64,000 bases of DNA from Chitinophaga costaii (lineage in GTDB: Bacteria > Bacteroidota > Bacteroidia > Chitinophagales > Chitinophagaceae). Each line of letters opens with the position of its first letter. The first letter of the stretch is position 1. A model generated the notes under the pieces. It was given only the letters and a program-made list of their open reading frames with translations. It ran no database searches and was not told where the DNA came from. Of this stretch, positions 18,774 to 27,532 are shown piece after piece. The stretch lies in contig NZ_FMAR01000010.1 of the NCBI RefSeq assembly GCF_900094705.1, forward strand, positions 62,001 through 126,000, given 5' to 3'. Made by a program: the position numbers and the translations under genes.

Positions 18774-19755
18774 GTTACATAAAAAATGAAAAAAATACTA
18801 TATTCTGCCCGGCAGTATTGACGGATATCCTAAGTTACAAACCTTCACTGCAACCAGCCGTCAGCACACAAACCTGGAGCCGATTTTACCGTCCATCTAA
18901 TACACTTTCTTCACTACCCGCAGTAGATACAAGTACGATTTGCCCCAATCAACTGACTAGAAAACAGCGTAATAGATACCAGTAAACAGATGCACGCTCC
19001 CCAGGTCTAATTTAGGAAATACAGGTATTTACCCTAGAAAAATGCTTACCCGTGCTTCATCACTGACTATCTCTCCAGGTATATAGCCTCTTATAGCATG
19101 ACCACAAGTGACCCAGTGACAACTAAATGTATGTCCTGGAAACACCCTTTAGGCTAATCACCTGCTCGCCGGCTTCCTTCAAAGAGCTGAATAAGACTCT
19201 TCTTACGTTATAGAAAACAATTAAAGTAATCCCACTATTAAAATGGACACCTGCTGGAATAGCAATAGAGGGTTGCTCTTCTATCCATATTAAGAGGTAA
19301 TATTTCCTGTATCTCAAACAATGCACGTAACTCACTCGATCGTATGACATACTTTTTTTGGGGGGAGTCGTCTGCCACCGGTCCTTGATGGAACAGCCTT
19401 GCGACGCTCCGTTCATCGAGTCGGTCACCGATGAAGCGGCGCGAACAAAGGTTTTGTAACGTAAGTAAGCGGGTACTAATACCGTTAACCCATGACGACG
19501 TTTAATGACGGGTCACTAATTGCTTCACTAGCATGTTGCAGTAGGAAATCATAAACCCCAGCAACACCCGTTCCTTCCAAAAATACCCGACCATACCATC
19601 CTTTCCAATAAATAATGCCACCGCTGCATCGATTACACCTATGATAAGAAAAAGGAAGGATGATGAAAAACATTCCTGTACTCAGTATGCCCCTTTCCTT
19701 ACGGTGCTTCTTAACTGCTCCCTGCGCTGTGGTGTTGTATTGCTGCTCACAGATG
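18774..19755. other. Sparsely coding stretch before the palindrome cluster
   Basis: Two minus-strand frames of 101 codons (19123-19428) and 99 codons (19485-19784) are open, but neither product has a domain I recognise. The second begins inside the hairpin cluster, so I do not call them genes. The first has a stretch (VLFSSLKEAGEQV) faintly like the helix of the 18276-18710 protein, which might mark a decayed relative. Nothing else is evident. Confidence 0.4.
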
Positions 19756-19756
19756 G

Positions 19757-19792
19757 GCCTTCGGTCCGAAGGCAGCCTTGCCATTCGGCAAG
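19757..19792. repeat. Two adjacent GC-rich hairpins
   Basis: GCCTTCGG-T-CCGAAGGC is a perfect palindrome with one central base (19757-19773). It is followed by CTTGCC-ATTC-GGCAAG (19777-19792). Both are far more GC-rich than the surrounding DNA and have no T-run. They lie 48 bp upstream of the long inverted repeat at 19841-19952. Confidence 0.7.
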
Positions 19793-19840
19793 TCCAGTCT
19801 ATCTGTCTATTTTTTTCCGGCTAACTAATAAAACAAAAAT

Positions 19841-19952
19841 ACGACGGGTTTTGAGAGTTCAAGGGCCGCTACGCTTTTTTGAAAAATTTTTTCTCGTCCT
19901 GCGGCGAGAAAAAATTTTTCAAAAATCCCTTGCCCTCTCAAAAGCTCCGTCG
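19841..19952. repeat. Long interrupted inverted repeat (112 bp)
   Basis: Four paired blocks occur in mirror order around the centre TCCTGCGG: ACGACGG with CCGTCGT, TTTTGAGAG with CTCTCAAAA, AAGGG with CCCTT, and a 20-base arm beginning TTTTGAAAAATTTTTTCTCG with its exact complement on the other side. The whole could extrude as a cruciform, or fold as one long hairpin in single-stranded DNA or RNA. A further small stem (AAGGC-GAA-GCCTT) lies at about 20026-20038. The cluster precedes the DUF932 gene by under 300 bp. Confidence 0.8.
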
Positions 19953-20229
19953 TGCGAAGGTTTTATAGTCAGTCGGAGAAAAAATATTTTTTTCAAAGGC
20001 ATGGTGGGTCCAGGCGATAAGGAAAAGGCGAAGCCTTGCCGGTGTATTTATAACGCAGATTAATAAACGAAGTATGAACACGCAAAAATTATCTACACGT
20101 AAACAGCCACTACCGGCTATCAGAGGATCGCCGCTAAATACTGCACTCTCCCAATGGTCACACCTTATATTTTTTAACACATCATTCATTAAAAAACGCT
20201 GCACCGCCAGCGCAACAACCGGCTATATT

Positions 20230-21264
20230 ATGGCAGACAATATTAACTACAACGCAATGACCCGCCAACATGCTTTTTATTCTAAAGGAGAAAAAGCTTG
20301 GCACCTCAAAGGCCAGATTCCCGACCGCTACGAACGTAGCGAGGACGTTTGCAGACAAGCACAATTAAATTACCCAGTAGCTATATTACCTAATATTCAC
20401 CGAGTGCCGGGACAACCAGACATCTTTTCTAATCAATCCTTTTTTACCTACAGAGAAGATACTAACCAGGTGTTAGGCGCTCACGTAGGCCCTGATTATA
20501 CGGTAATGCAAAATTTAGAGGCCTTTGATTTCTTCGATAGCATTGCCGGAAAAGACAGCATCTATTATGAAACGGCCGGAGCGCTCGGCAACGGAGAACG
20601 CATTTTTATTACCGCAAAACTACCATCTTATATTAAAGTGGGTGGAGTGGACATCATAGAAAAATACTTGTTCCTAACTACTTCGCACGATGGTACCGGC
20701 AGTATTACAGTAGCGTTTACGCCCGTGCGCATCGTATGCAATAACACCTTGAATGCAGCTCTAAAAAATTGTTCCAACGTAGTCAAAATACGGCATACTA
20801 AAAACGCTAAAGACAAACTAAACGAAGCACATCGCGTAATGGGGATGGTGAATACCTTTAGCCCAGCCATTGAACAACAACTAAACGCCTTCGCAAATGT
20901 ACGTATATCTGATGCCCACGTACGTCAACTGATTGAACATGCATTATGCCCTAGCAAGGAAGTACTTACCCAGCTAAAAGCCGGTGAAAGGGAAACCCTT
21001 AGCACCAACTTTAAAAACCAAGTCAACAAAGCCTACGAATACGCCATGAGCAGCCCCACGCAGCAGATGATAACCACCCAGGGCAATCTATTCGGAGCCT
21101 ACAACGCCGTAACCGGCTACTTTCAAAATGTAGTCGATTATAAAACGCAAGATCAAAAAATTGATTCCATCCTTTACGGAGGAACTGCGCAGCGCAAAGC
21201 GCAAACCGCATTCCAACTGTGTGAAGCGTATGCATTACACGGTGCCGGCATATTTCAAAATTAA
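20230..21264 (+). CDS. DUF932 / phage-plasmid-like protein
   Basis: This is a 344-residue member of the DUF932 (TIGR03299-like) family common on plasmids, phages and Bacteroidetes ICEs. Its biochemical role is unknown. Family-like features are the GEKAWHLKGQIPDR segment near the start, VLGAHVGPDYTVMQNLEAFDF, the central TTSHDGTGSITVAFTPVRIVCNNTL region, and a helical C-terminus. I choose the ATG at 20230 (MADNINYNAMTRQ), because homologues start in this way and the 52 codons upstream are unrelated in composition. A strong terminator follows directly. The structured DNA upstream may regulate it. Confidence 0.85.
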   Translation: MADNINYNAMTRQHAFYSKGEKAWHLKGQIPDRYERSEDVCRQAQLNYPVAILPNIHRVPGQPDIFSNQSFFTYREDTNQVLGAHVGPDYTVMQNLEAFDFFDSIAGKDSIYYETAGALGNGERIFITAKLPSYIKVGGVDIIEKYLFLTTSHDGTGSITVAFTPVRIVCNNTLNAALKNCSNVVKIRHTKNAKDKLNEAHRVMGMVNTFSPAIEQQLNAFANVRISDAHVRQLIEHALCPSKEVLTQLKAGERETLSTNFKNQVNKAYEYAMSSPTQQMITTQGNLFGAYNAVTGYFQNVVDYKTQDQKIDSILYGGTAQRKAQTAFQLCEAYALHGAGIFQN

Positions 21265-21272
21265 CCACTTCC

Positions 21273-21312
21273 AACAACCCGCCCCCGCAGCCAAGGGGGC
21301 GGGTTGTTTATC
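21273..21312 (+). terminator. Strong rho-independent terminator
   Basis: A perfect 14-bp stem (AACAACCCGCCCCC, 21273-21286, with its complement at 21295-21308) has an 8-base loop and a T-rich tail. It is 8 bp past the stop of the DUF932 gene. Confidence 0.92.
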
Positions 21313-21353
21313 ATCACAAAAATTCATCTGTAGTAAACAAAAAATGTTAGTAT

Positions 21354-22148
21354 ATGAAACAGGATATACCCACCCCACAGGATGCCCTATTTTTAACAGA
21401 AGCCTTTGGCCGCTATTACCCTATGGCACGCTTCATTTATACCATGTTCCAGATAACGCAAAAAATCTTACTGAACTACCAAAAACCGGAAAATTTTATC
21501 AATACCCAATTTACTATTGGCAACGATATCTATTCCCCAGCCTACGCACTGCAACTGGCCGATCAATTGGCCCGTTGCTATGTCACCGAGATAGAAAACT
21601 ATTGGAAAAAAAACTACTTCCTCGATTTTATGCCCCTATCCATCCCAGATGCCACCACAGAACCGCTGCTACTAGATGGCCCGCAACAGATCATGGCAAA
21701 CATTACCCGGCAGTTGGGAGAAGATTGGCAGGCCGCGCAACAAGCACATATTATGCAACAACTACAAACATTTACCCATTACCCCATAGAAACCTACCAA
21801 AACGAAATATAGCTAACAGAAGCCTATACCCTAAAAATAGCCTCCCTGGATGGAGATTTCGCAGTATCAGATAACAACACCACCGTTGAAGCACTTATCA
21901 GAGCATTATACCTGTTCTATTACCAAGACCTAGAGATCGAGCCGCTACTATTAAAAATGGTAGAGGAATGGAAAATATATGTAGATACAGAAATACCGAT
22001 CGTTTTGCCATTCGTAGGATATGCGTTAAGGTATGAACCCTTCGACAATCGCCTAATCATAGCGTTCAACGAACCAACAGAACCAGTGGCATTTGCCCAG
22101 CTCGTAGGCTGGCAACTCAAATCGGTGGGAGAGGAAGAAAACGATTAA
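21354..22148 (+). pseudogene. Hypothetical gene split by an in-frame amber codon
   Basis: A 152-codon frame (ATG at 21354) stops at TAG 21810-21812. The same frame then stays open, with coding-like composition, for another 111 codons to the TAA at 22146-22148. Read through, it gives one 264-residue acidic protein with no signal peptide. The boundary reads NEI-stop-LTEAYTLKIASLDG, and a CAG to TAG change would explain it. The product was not recognised. It lies between the DUF932 gene and another broken gene. It could be a nonsense mutation, a sequencing error, or, less likely, a read-through codon. Confidence 0.7.
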
Positions 22149-22262
22149 CACCCCGGCAGGTACGTGAAAAATGGCCCCATCAATGAAACAGCCTATAACA
22201 TTGCCCCCTCTATACATCTAATAAACCATCCTTTTTAACACTCACCACTTAAATAATATAGT

Positions 22263-23318
22263 ATGCTTACCGAGAACAAAAAAAACAATCGCACTCGTTC
22301 CGCTAAACCAGTTTGCCAACGACCTGAAAGCACTCACAAAAGAGCAGGTAACCGATACGGTCATTTCCTACCACGCGTTACCCAATGATAAAAAAGAGGT
22401 ATTCTGCTCGGTGATGGGTATCGAAAAGCTTGTACAGTTCAGCCCTTACGAAATACACATCGTAGCCCACCCGAAGAACCCAATAAAGAAGAATATACGT
22501 TCGATGAGGACAGCGGAGAAGCGCAGTACGAAGAAGCCATATACGAACAGGCCTTGGCGAACTACCAGGAAGAACTGAAGGATTACCAAGCATTGGTCGA
22601 TGACCCCGCCACCCCGATAGCAGTACGCATAAAGGACACCTCCATGTCCTTGGTACGCTATACACTATGCCGTAATAACCGTACCACAGAGCAGGCCAAG
22701 CAAACAGCCGCTGCCCTCAAAGAGGCCATTAAAAATAAAACGGTTAGTGCAGCTATGATTGAAGCGGAGATAAGCCGCATAGAAGCTCGTGAAGCTCGTC
22801 ACCAAGACTTGGATGCAGAAAAACTAGCGGTGCAAATTCACCAGCAATACCGCGAGATGGTGAATACCGAAGCCGCATTATGCCCCCCGCTACCCGCCGA
22901 TCAGCTATATGTACGTTGGCTGGTTTATCGTTGGTTATCCTTCGGTGACCGCGAGATGGTGGAGGCTAACTTTTTTCTCCCCCGCAATGATGAGCAAACC
23001 GATCAACAATGGCTAGAAACAGCCTTGCAAGGGCTGACCGAAGAACAGTTCGGGCTAATGATTCGCCTGGGGACAGTGGCACAAGCCACCAGCTACCAGG
23101 CACGGAGTATTGATGCGTACCTATTGCAAAATATGGCCAGCCAACTAGGTGTGGAGTTCCAAGCCCTGCATACCGCCAATGAAGAACAGGCCATCGAGCG
23201 GTACGAAAAAGTACAGGCACGTATAGGAGAACTAACAGCTATGGCAGAACGCTTACGAAAAAAAGAGGCAGCTAATGCAACGAACGCGATCCAGACAACG
23301 CAAAAATTGACGGCCTAA
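22263..23318 (+). pseudogene. Frameshifted ParB-like ICE protein
   Basis: Three consecutive frames join into one protein of about 350 residues. The ATG at 22263 leads into an A8 run (22278-22285), after which the coding frame shifts (TIALVPLNQFANDLKALTKE...). A second single-base loss near 22467-22472 (CCCACCCG) moves it into the frame that runs to 23318. The long third part is helical and Glu/Ala/Gln-rich, and resembles the C-terminal half of ParB/partition-like proteins on Bacteroidetes elements, but the ParB nuclease motifs are not visible, so the family is tentative. The A8 run might also permit transcriptional slippage. Confidence 0.6.
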
Positions 23319-23366
23319 TTCAGTTTCCACCACTACCGGCCATCGCTGCCATTCCCCAGTAGGATC

Positions 23367-23648
23367 ATGGCGGCCATGGCCTTCCTATCACGTAAAATAA
23401 AAGATATGCTTCCTACCATTCGTATTACCAAAGCCCTTGCCCTTCCCGACAACGATCAATGGCAATTCCGCTTTAACGTGGAAAGCGCCAGTTCCAACCG
23501 CCTGTATACCATCTCCCAGCACAAGGTTAAAAAGCATTGGGGATGTAGTTGTCCTGGCTGGAAAGCGCACCGGACATGCAAACATTTACAGGCATTGAGC
23601 CTACCATGTTTTGAACGTCCTTTTGAACCTACCATAATAATAGAATGA
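23367..23648 (+). CDS. SWIM-type zinc-finger protein
   Basis: The 93-residue protein carries a SWIM-like zinc-binding motif, Cys60-x-Cys62 followed by Cys71-x-His73 (CSCPGWKAHRTCKH), preceded by a beta-rich part with YTISQH. SWIM domains bind DNA or proteins, and small solo versions are common in ICE accessory regions. The start at 23367 is the longest; an internal ATG at 23406 (MLPTIRITKALAL) is equally plausible and would give 80 residues. It ends 1 bp before the J-domain gene, so the two are probably translated together. Confidence 0.78.
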   Translation: MAAMAFLSRKIKDMLPTIRITKALALPDNDQWQFRFNVESASSNRLYTISQHKVKKHWGCSCPGWKAHRTCKHLQALSLPCFERPFEPTIIIE

Positions 23649-23649
23649 T

Positions 23650-23961
23650 ATGAAAAAAGGATTTTTAGAAGGTTATAAAACCTATGACACCAGCCATGGA
23701 TATGGCAGCCCCAAAGCATGGCGTGATCGCTTTAAGGATCGCATGGGGGCCGAACAAGCCGCTGACGTGTTTAAAGGGGAGCCTTCCCAAGCACCCTATA
23801 CTATATTAGGAATTCAGCCAGGAGCCACGCAGGCAGCCATTAAAAAAGCATTTAGAAAGTGCATCACCGAATGGCATCCAGACCGCAATTCACACCGGTT
23901 AGAAGAAGCAGAGGAACGCAGTAAAAAAATTATTGCCGCCTATACGCTTTTATCGGCCTAA
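23650..23961 (+). CDS. J-domain (DnaJ-like) protein
   Basis: The 103-residue protein has a C-terminal J-domain (about residues 48-102) with YTILGIQPGATQAAIKKAFR and the HPD motif at residues 76-78, the part that stimulates an Hsp70 ATPase. The N-terminal 47 residues have no recognised fold. It lacks Gly/Phe and zinc-finger regions of full DnaJ, so it is a small specialised co-chaperone. It follows the SWIM gene by 1 bp and is followed by a terminator 10 bp past the stop. Confidence 0.88.
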   Translation: MKKGFLEGYKTYDTSHGYGSPKAWRDRFKDRMGAEQAADVFKGEPSQAPYTILGIQPGATQAAIKKAFRKCITEWHPDRNSHRLEEAEERSKKIIAAYTLLSA

Positions 23962-23971
23962 TCATTTCTAG

Positions 23972-24003
23972 GCGATACCGTTAACTCCGGTATCGCTCTT
24001 TAT
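23972..24003 (+). terminator. Terminator after the J-domain gene
   Basis: A 9-bp perfect stem, GCGATACCG (23972-23980) with CGGTATCGC (23988-23996), and a T-rich tail. Confidence 0.88.
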
Positions 24004-24024
24004 ACACTATAAAAAATAACACAC

Positions 24025-24204
24025 ATGCACCCGCTCCTACAACTATGCCGGAATTGCACCTGCGAATATTTGCATGAAGCAATCAACGAAACGCTTCGCC
24101 AAGTCCGCAAACCGCTGATTTCGTGCGAAGCATATCTGCAAACCAGCCACGAAACCCTGGTACAGATAGCCCTTTATTGTCCTGCAACACCATCATTCCG
24201 ATAG
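24025..24204 (+). CDS. Small Cys-containing hypothetical protein
   Basis: A 59-codon frame from ATG 24025 to TAG 24202-24204, beginning MHPLLQLCRNCTCEYLHEAI. It has five cysteines, with a Cys-x2-Cys-x-Cys pattern at residues 8-13, and might bind a metal. It stands just after a terminator and 70 bp before the next gene. Composition looks coding, but the function is unknown. Confidence 0.45.
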   Translation: MHPLLQLCRNCTCEYLHEAINETLRQVRKPLISCEAYLQTSHETLVQIALYCPATPSFR

Positions 24205-24274
24205 CAATGCCCCCTATACTATTGATCCAGCGGGGAAATGCCCATTATAACCATCATACATAAATGTAGGTATT

Positions 24275-24652
24275 ATGAAACCACTCCACCAGCAAGGAAA
24301 CACCCGCAGAGCGCGGCTACTGTTTCAACTTTTCCCACAGGAGAAAAAAAAATGCCTAGAACACATGGCGCAACTCGCCATAGCACACATTGGCTATGCA
24401 CAAGAATTGCGCGCACGATACCCGTACGCCCTGGTGTCCTGGCAGATATGGTTCTATGTCGTTTTTGAAGTACGCGAAGTGTTACACCCAACGCGCCGCT
24501 GGCGAAAGTGGTTCCCACGCCAACGCTTCCGTATTCTGTTTCGCCGCATTAACGTCTATTATGCCATCCATGCCGTAAACAGCTATGCTAAAAGCCCCCA
24601 GTGCCGCAACGCCGATTTTAAACTAGCCGTAGCCCTACTATTTCATCAATAA
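24275..24652 (+). CDS. Basic hypothetical protein
   Basis: The 125-residue product is strongly basic and aromatic, with an Arg/Trp/Phe-rich stretch (RRWRKWFPRQRFRILFRR, about residues 74-91). It is probably helical and may bind nucleic acid. No known domain is visible. It is the last intact ICE accessory gene before the AT-rich island. An alternative frame (24390-24578) inside it lacks support. Confidence 0.5.
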   Translation: MKPLHQQGNTRRARLLFQLFPQEKKKCLEHMAQLAIAHIGYAQELRARYPYALVSWQIWFYVVFEVREVLHPTRRWRKWFPRQRFRILFRRINVYYAIHAVNSYAKSPQCRNADFKLAVALLFHQ

Positions 24653-24920
24653 TACCCGCTTTCTAAAGCCGAAAGCAGATACGATCATACCACCTTAAAT
24701 AACAACGGCACTCGCCGCCACACCATCACGGTGAGTTGGCCAGGATTTTCTTTTCTCCATAACAGCGCCTTTATACCATCTATGCCGTTCATCTGTTAAT
24801 GGGATTTTGCTGCAACAAATTATGGGGCCATAACAAGCCCCTTAATTTATTGTACTGTTTCAATGAAGGGGCGCACCTTTACCCACGCCATACGCCGCCC
24901 CATACTTACTTTTCTTGTTA
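24653..24920. other. Gap without a clear gene
   Basis: Nothing can be supported except an 18-codon minus-strand frame (24850-24906) directly downstream of the zinc-ribbon remnant, which may be its former neighbour. GGGGC/GCCCC short repeats around 24829-24895 can pair, but without a T-run. Confidence 0.3.
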
Positions 24921-25189
24921 TTAGATAGTTTTTAACTGCTCGGTCACTGCTGCTAGTTCTTCTGGCGTAAATCCCACACCTTCGCAGTACGCCCATTCAG
25001 GTGCAGCAATGTCAATGCCACTGCTGGCAATTTTTCCGCAGGTGGGACAAATAGCCTACCATTCTGTATTGTTCCTATGAAAGCTATGTTTCAATATTTT
25101 AACACCAACGTGCGGTCTGGATAGTTCTTCCTCTTTTTCTATATAAAAAAACTTCTCGATTCAATTTGATCTTTTGTGCTGTTTTTCAT
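24921..25189 (-). pseudogene. Broken zinc-ribbon protein gene
   Basis: On the minus strand a start at 25187-25189 (MKNSTKDQIE) runs into a T7 run (25144-25150 on the plus strand as A7), after which the coding frame shifts. The second frame gives EKEEELSRPHVGVKIL and so on. It is then interrupted by an in-frame TAG at 25056-25058 and continues as AICPTCGKIASSGID to the TAA at 24921-24923. The CPTC zinc-knuckle half and the length of about 88 residues suggest a small zinc-ribbon protein. Two lesions in a gene this short indicate decay or low base quality. Confidence 0.6.
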
Positions 25190-25385
25190 TGTTAAGTGTT
25201 TAATGGAGATTAATTACTTGAACATGAATAAGATAAAATTATTTTTCAATTAACCAATAATTTTATGGTAAAGCCTTTCCAGGATTGATTGTGCCCAATG
25301 ATTTATTTGATCCATATTAACACCACAAATGCCAGACAAAGATTAATTTACACTAAATTTAGCATCTATTATAGAATGAAATTCT

Positions 25386-26873
25386 TTGCTTATGCTTTTT
25401 GAAGAATTGTTTACAGTACCTGAGAAAGACTTCACCAAACATTTAAAAATTCCAGATAATAATAGAATTTTATTTTCTTCAAGGTTTGGAATGGGGAAAA
25501 CAACATTCCTTAATTATTACTTTGAGCAGCAAAAAGAAAGCGTTCGATATAACGCATTTCACTTATACCCGGTTAATTATTCCATCTCGCATAACGAAGA
25601 TATTTTTAACTACATAAAATATGACATTATTTATGAGTTTCTCGAAAAAGGAATTAAGGTACAAAATACTGATATCGAATATTTAAAGTCGGTGCCGGGT
25701 TTCTTTAAAAAGAACTATCTAAAAATAGCAACTGCTTTGGTGTACATGATACCGAAGGTGGGTAAAGATGTAATGGAGTCTTATGATAAGTTGAAAGAAA
25801 TATCCGATTTATTCATTGAGTATTCACAAAATGATAAGAAAAATAGTGAAGAGGAAGTATTGAACTCCTACATGGAACAAATAGAGCAAGCCAATGGATC
25901 TATATATGACAACTCTGTCATTACCCAGATGATTTTAAATATTTTGCAGAGGTTGAAAAATGAAAATGTTGCGGATAGCGTTACATCCAAAAATGTACTT
26001 ATCATCGATGACCTTGATAGAATTGATCCAGAGCATCTATTTAGAATTTTAAACGTTTTTGCAGCGCATTTTGACTGTCCAAAATTACAACCTGAACGAG
26101 ATAACAAATTTGGATTTGACAAGATTATTTTAGTCTGTGATGTGGAAAATGTAAGAAATATTTTCCAGGCAAAATATGGCGGTAACAGTGATTTTATAGG
26201 ATACATAGATAAGTTCTATAGCACAGAAATATACTATTACGACAATAAAAAAAACATAAATGGGATATTGAATAAATTCTTGCCGTCAACTAGTGAGAGA
26301 CGATCAAACGATCAAGAATATTTTCTAATTCAAACGGTCTTGGGGAATAATTCAATAGTGCCTTATCTAATGCAAGAATTTATTACACAAAATTGTATTA
26401 ACCTAAGAACATTAATAAAGAGCTATCAAAAAATACCTCGCATAGAAAACGAGTATTTCACGTTGCCATCGGGAACCAGGATGTCGTTTTCTGAAAACTA
26501 CCCCATTATCCTTCAATTCTTTTATATAAATGATCTTCTCGGAGGGTATTATAATTTCAAATTGGCTCTGAATAATTTTACTACTATTACGGCAGAGTAT
26601 GTCCCGATTCAGGTGATTTGCAATAGAATTTTTGAGATCATTGCACATAAACAAAGAAATTACAAACCGAACAAATCAGATGGTTTAGTAAGCTGGGATG
26701 GAGAAATCTTCCACATACAAGATCACGGAAAGTCACGTTCAAATACGGACACTTTTCAAGTAATGGAGGTTAAAGAGGGTCAATCTGAAAACTATGAATT
26801 TAGTGTAAAGCAATTTGTTATGCTAGTATCAGAGTTAGCTGAACTACTGAATATAATAGGGGTGCTGAGATAA
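25386..26873 (+). CDS. KAP family P-loop NTPase
   Basis: This is a 495-residue KAP-type STAND/AAA-related NTPase. Walker A is GMGKTT at residues 35-40, Walker B is VLIIDDLDRI at about residues 203-212, and the KAP-like segment KIILVCDVENVRNIF with a downstream YIDKFYSTEIYY follows at about 240-285. There is no obvious membrane segment inserted in the core, unlike Kidins220-type members. KAP NTPases in bacteria are frequent in defence islands and often act as sensors or switches of membrane or nuclease effectors. It opens an AT-rich block and is followed after 46 bp by a small membrane-protein gene. Function here is inferred. Confidence 0.88.
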   Translation: MLMLFEELFTVPEKDFTKHLKIPDNNRILFSSRFGMGKTTFLNYYFEQQKESVRYNAFHLYPVNYSISHNEDIFNYIKYDIIYEFLEKGIKVQNTDIEYLKSVPGFFKKNYLKIATALVYMIPKVGKDVMESYDKLKEISDLFIEYSQNDKKNSEEEVLNSYMEQIEQANGSIYDNSVITQMILNILQRLKNENVADSVTSKNVLIIDDLDRIDPEHLFRILNVFAAHFDCPKLQPERDNKFGFDKIILVCDVENVRNIFQAKYGGNSDFIGYIDKFYSTEIYYYDNKKNINGILNKFLPSTSERRSNDQEYFLIQTVLGNNSIVPYLMQEFITQNCINLRTLIKSYQKIPRIENEYFTLPSGTRMSFSENYPIILQFFYINDLLGGYYNFKLALNNFTTITAEYVPIQVICNRIFEIIAHKQRNYKPNKSDGLVSWDGEIFHIQDHGKSRSNTDTFQVMEVKEGQSENYEFSVKQFVMLVSELAELLNIIGVLR

Positions 26874-26919
26874 GATATTCCTTTAAGGAAACAATAATAA
26901 AACGGGAAATAGTTGCGTT

Positions 26920-27351
26920 ATGTTAATACCCCTTACAGCTATGCAAATAACATTTCTACATATAACTGATTTTATCTCCTGGTGGGGAGCCATACTTTCG
27001 ACTATCTTGGCATCTATTACACTAAAAAATGCGTGGGCAGATAGGTTCCGCATAGATGTCCGCTGTTTTATAGATAGGCATTCAGAAATTATAACAATTT
27101 CTAATCAATCCAAACATCCTATTGAAATTTACTATTTTCAGCTTTATACCGCCAAACATTGGTATTCACTCAAAAAAGAATATATTTCTACACTGATGGA
27201 ACCAGATCCCATATCGGTAAAAATTAAGAGCCGCGAATCATGTTAAATAGCTATGGATGAAGCTTACCGATTACCTATCGATAAAATTTATAAACGAAAG
27301 GAAAAGTTATATCTATTATTTCTATCCTCGGTCGAAAACGAAAGGTTATAA
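26920..27351 (+). pseudogene. Small membrane protein with premature stop
   Basis: The intact part is 108 codons to TAA 27244-27246; the same frame stays open for another 34 codons (IAMDEAYRLPIDKIY..., to TAA 27349-27351). The first part has one membrane helix at about residues 18-36 and a soluble beta-type domain. The extension reads like the natural end of that domain (KEKLYLLFL), so the TAA at 27244 is probably a nonsense change from AAA or CAA. It lies between the KAP NTPase and the HExxH gene and could be the membrane partner of that module. If expressed as is, it makes a truncated protein. Confidence 0.55.
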
Positions 27352-27532
27352 AAAATATTCCTTTTTATTGAACGTAATACTTGCAAGTATGTATGACTTA
27401 TCTACACCAATATAGATCGTATATTTCAATATGAAATTACCATCTGAGCAGCCTGGCTGTCATCTATTATCTGCCAACTAATAACATACGCAAAAAGCAT
27501 ATCTTTCCCCATTTCTTTAAAAATACTTTTTC

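Noticed and set aside
19123..19784. Two minus-strand frames of about 100 codons
   Set aside because: No recognisable domain; the second starts inside a hairpin cluster. A faint likeness to the 18276 protein was too weak to claim.
19641..20063. 140-codon plus-strand frame
   Set aside because: It runs through the long inverted repeat, so its length is probably a by-product of the palindrome.
20074..20229. N-terminal extension of the DUF932 gene
   Set aside because: Family members begin at the MADN-type start; the extra 52 codons look non-coding.
21810..25058. Programmed stop-codon read-through (amber recoding)
   Set aside because: TAG and TAA occur as normal stops elsewhere in the window and frameshifts occur nearby, so decay or error explains the in-frame stops more simply.
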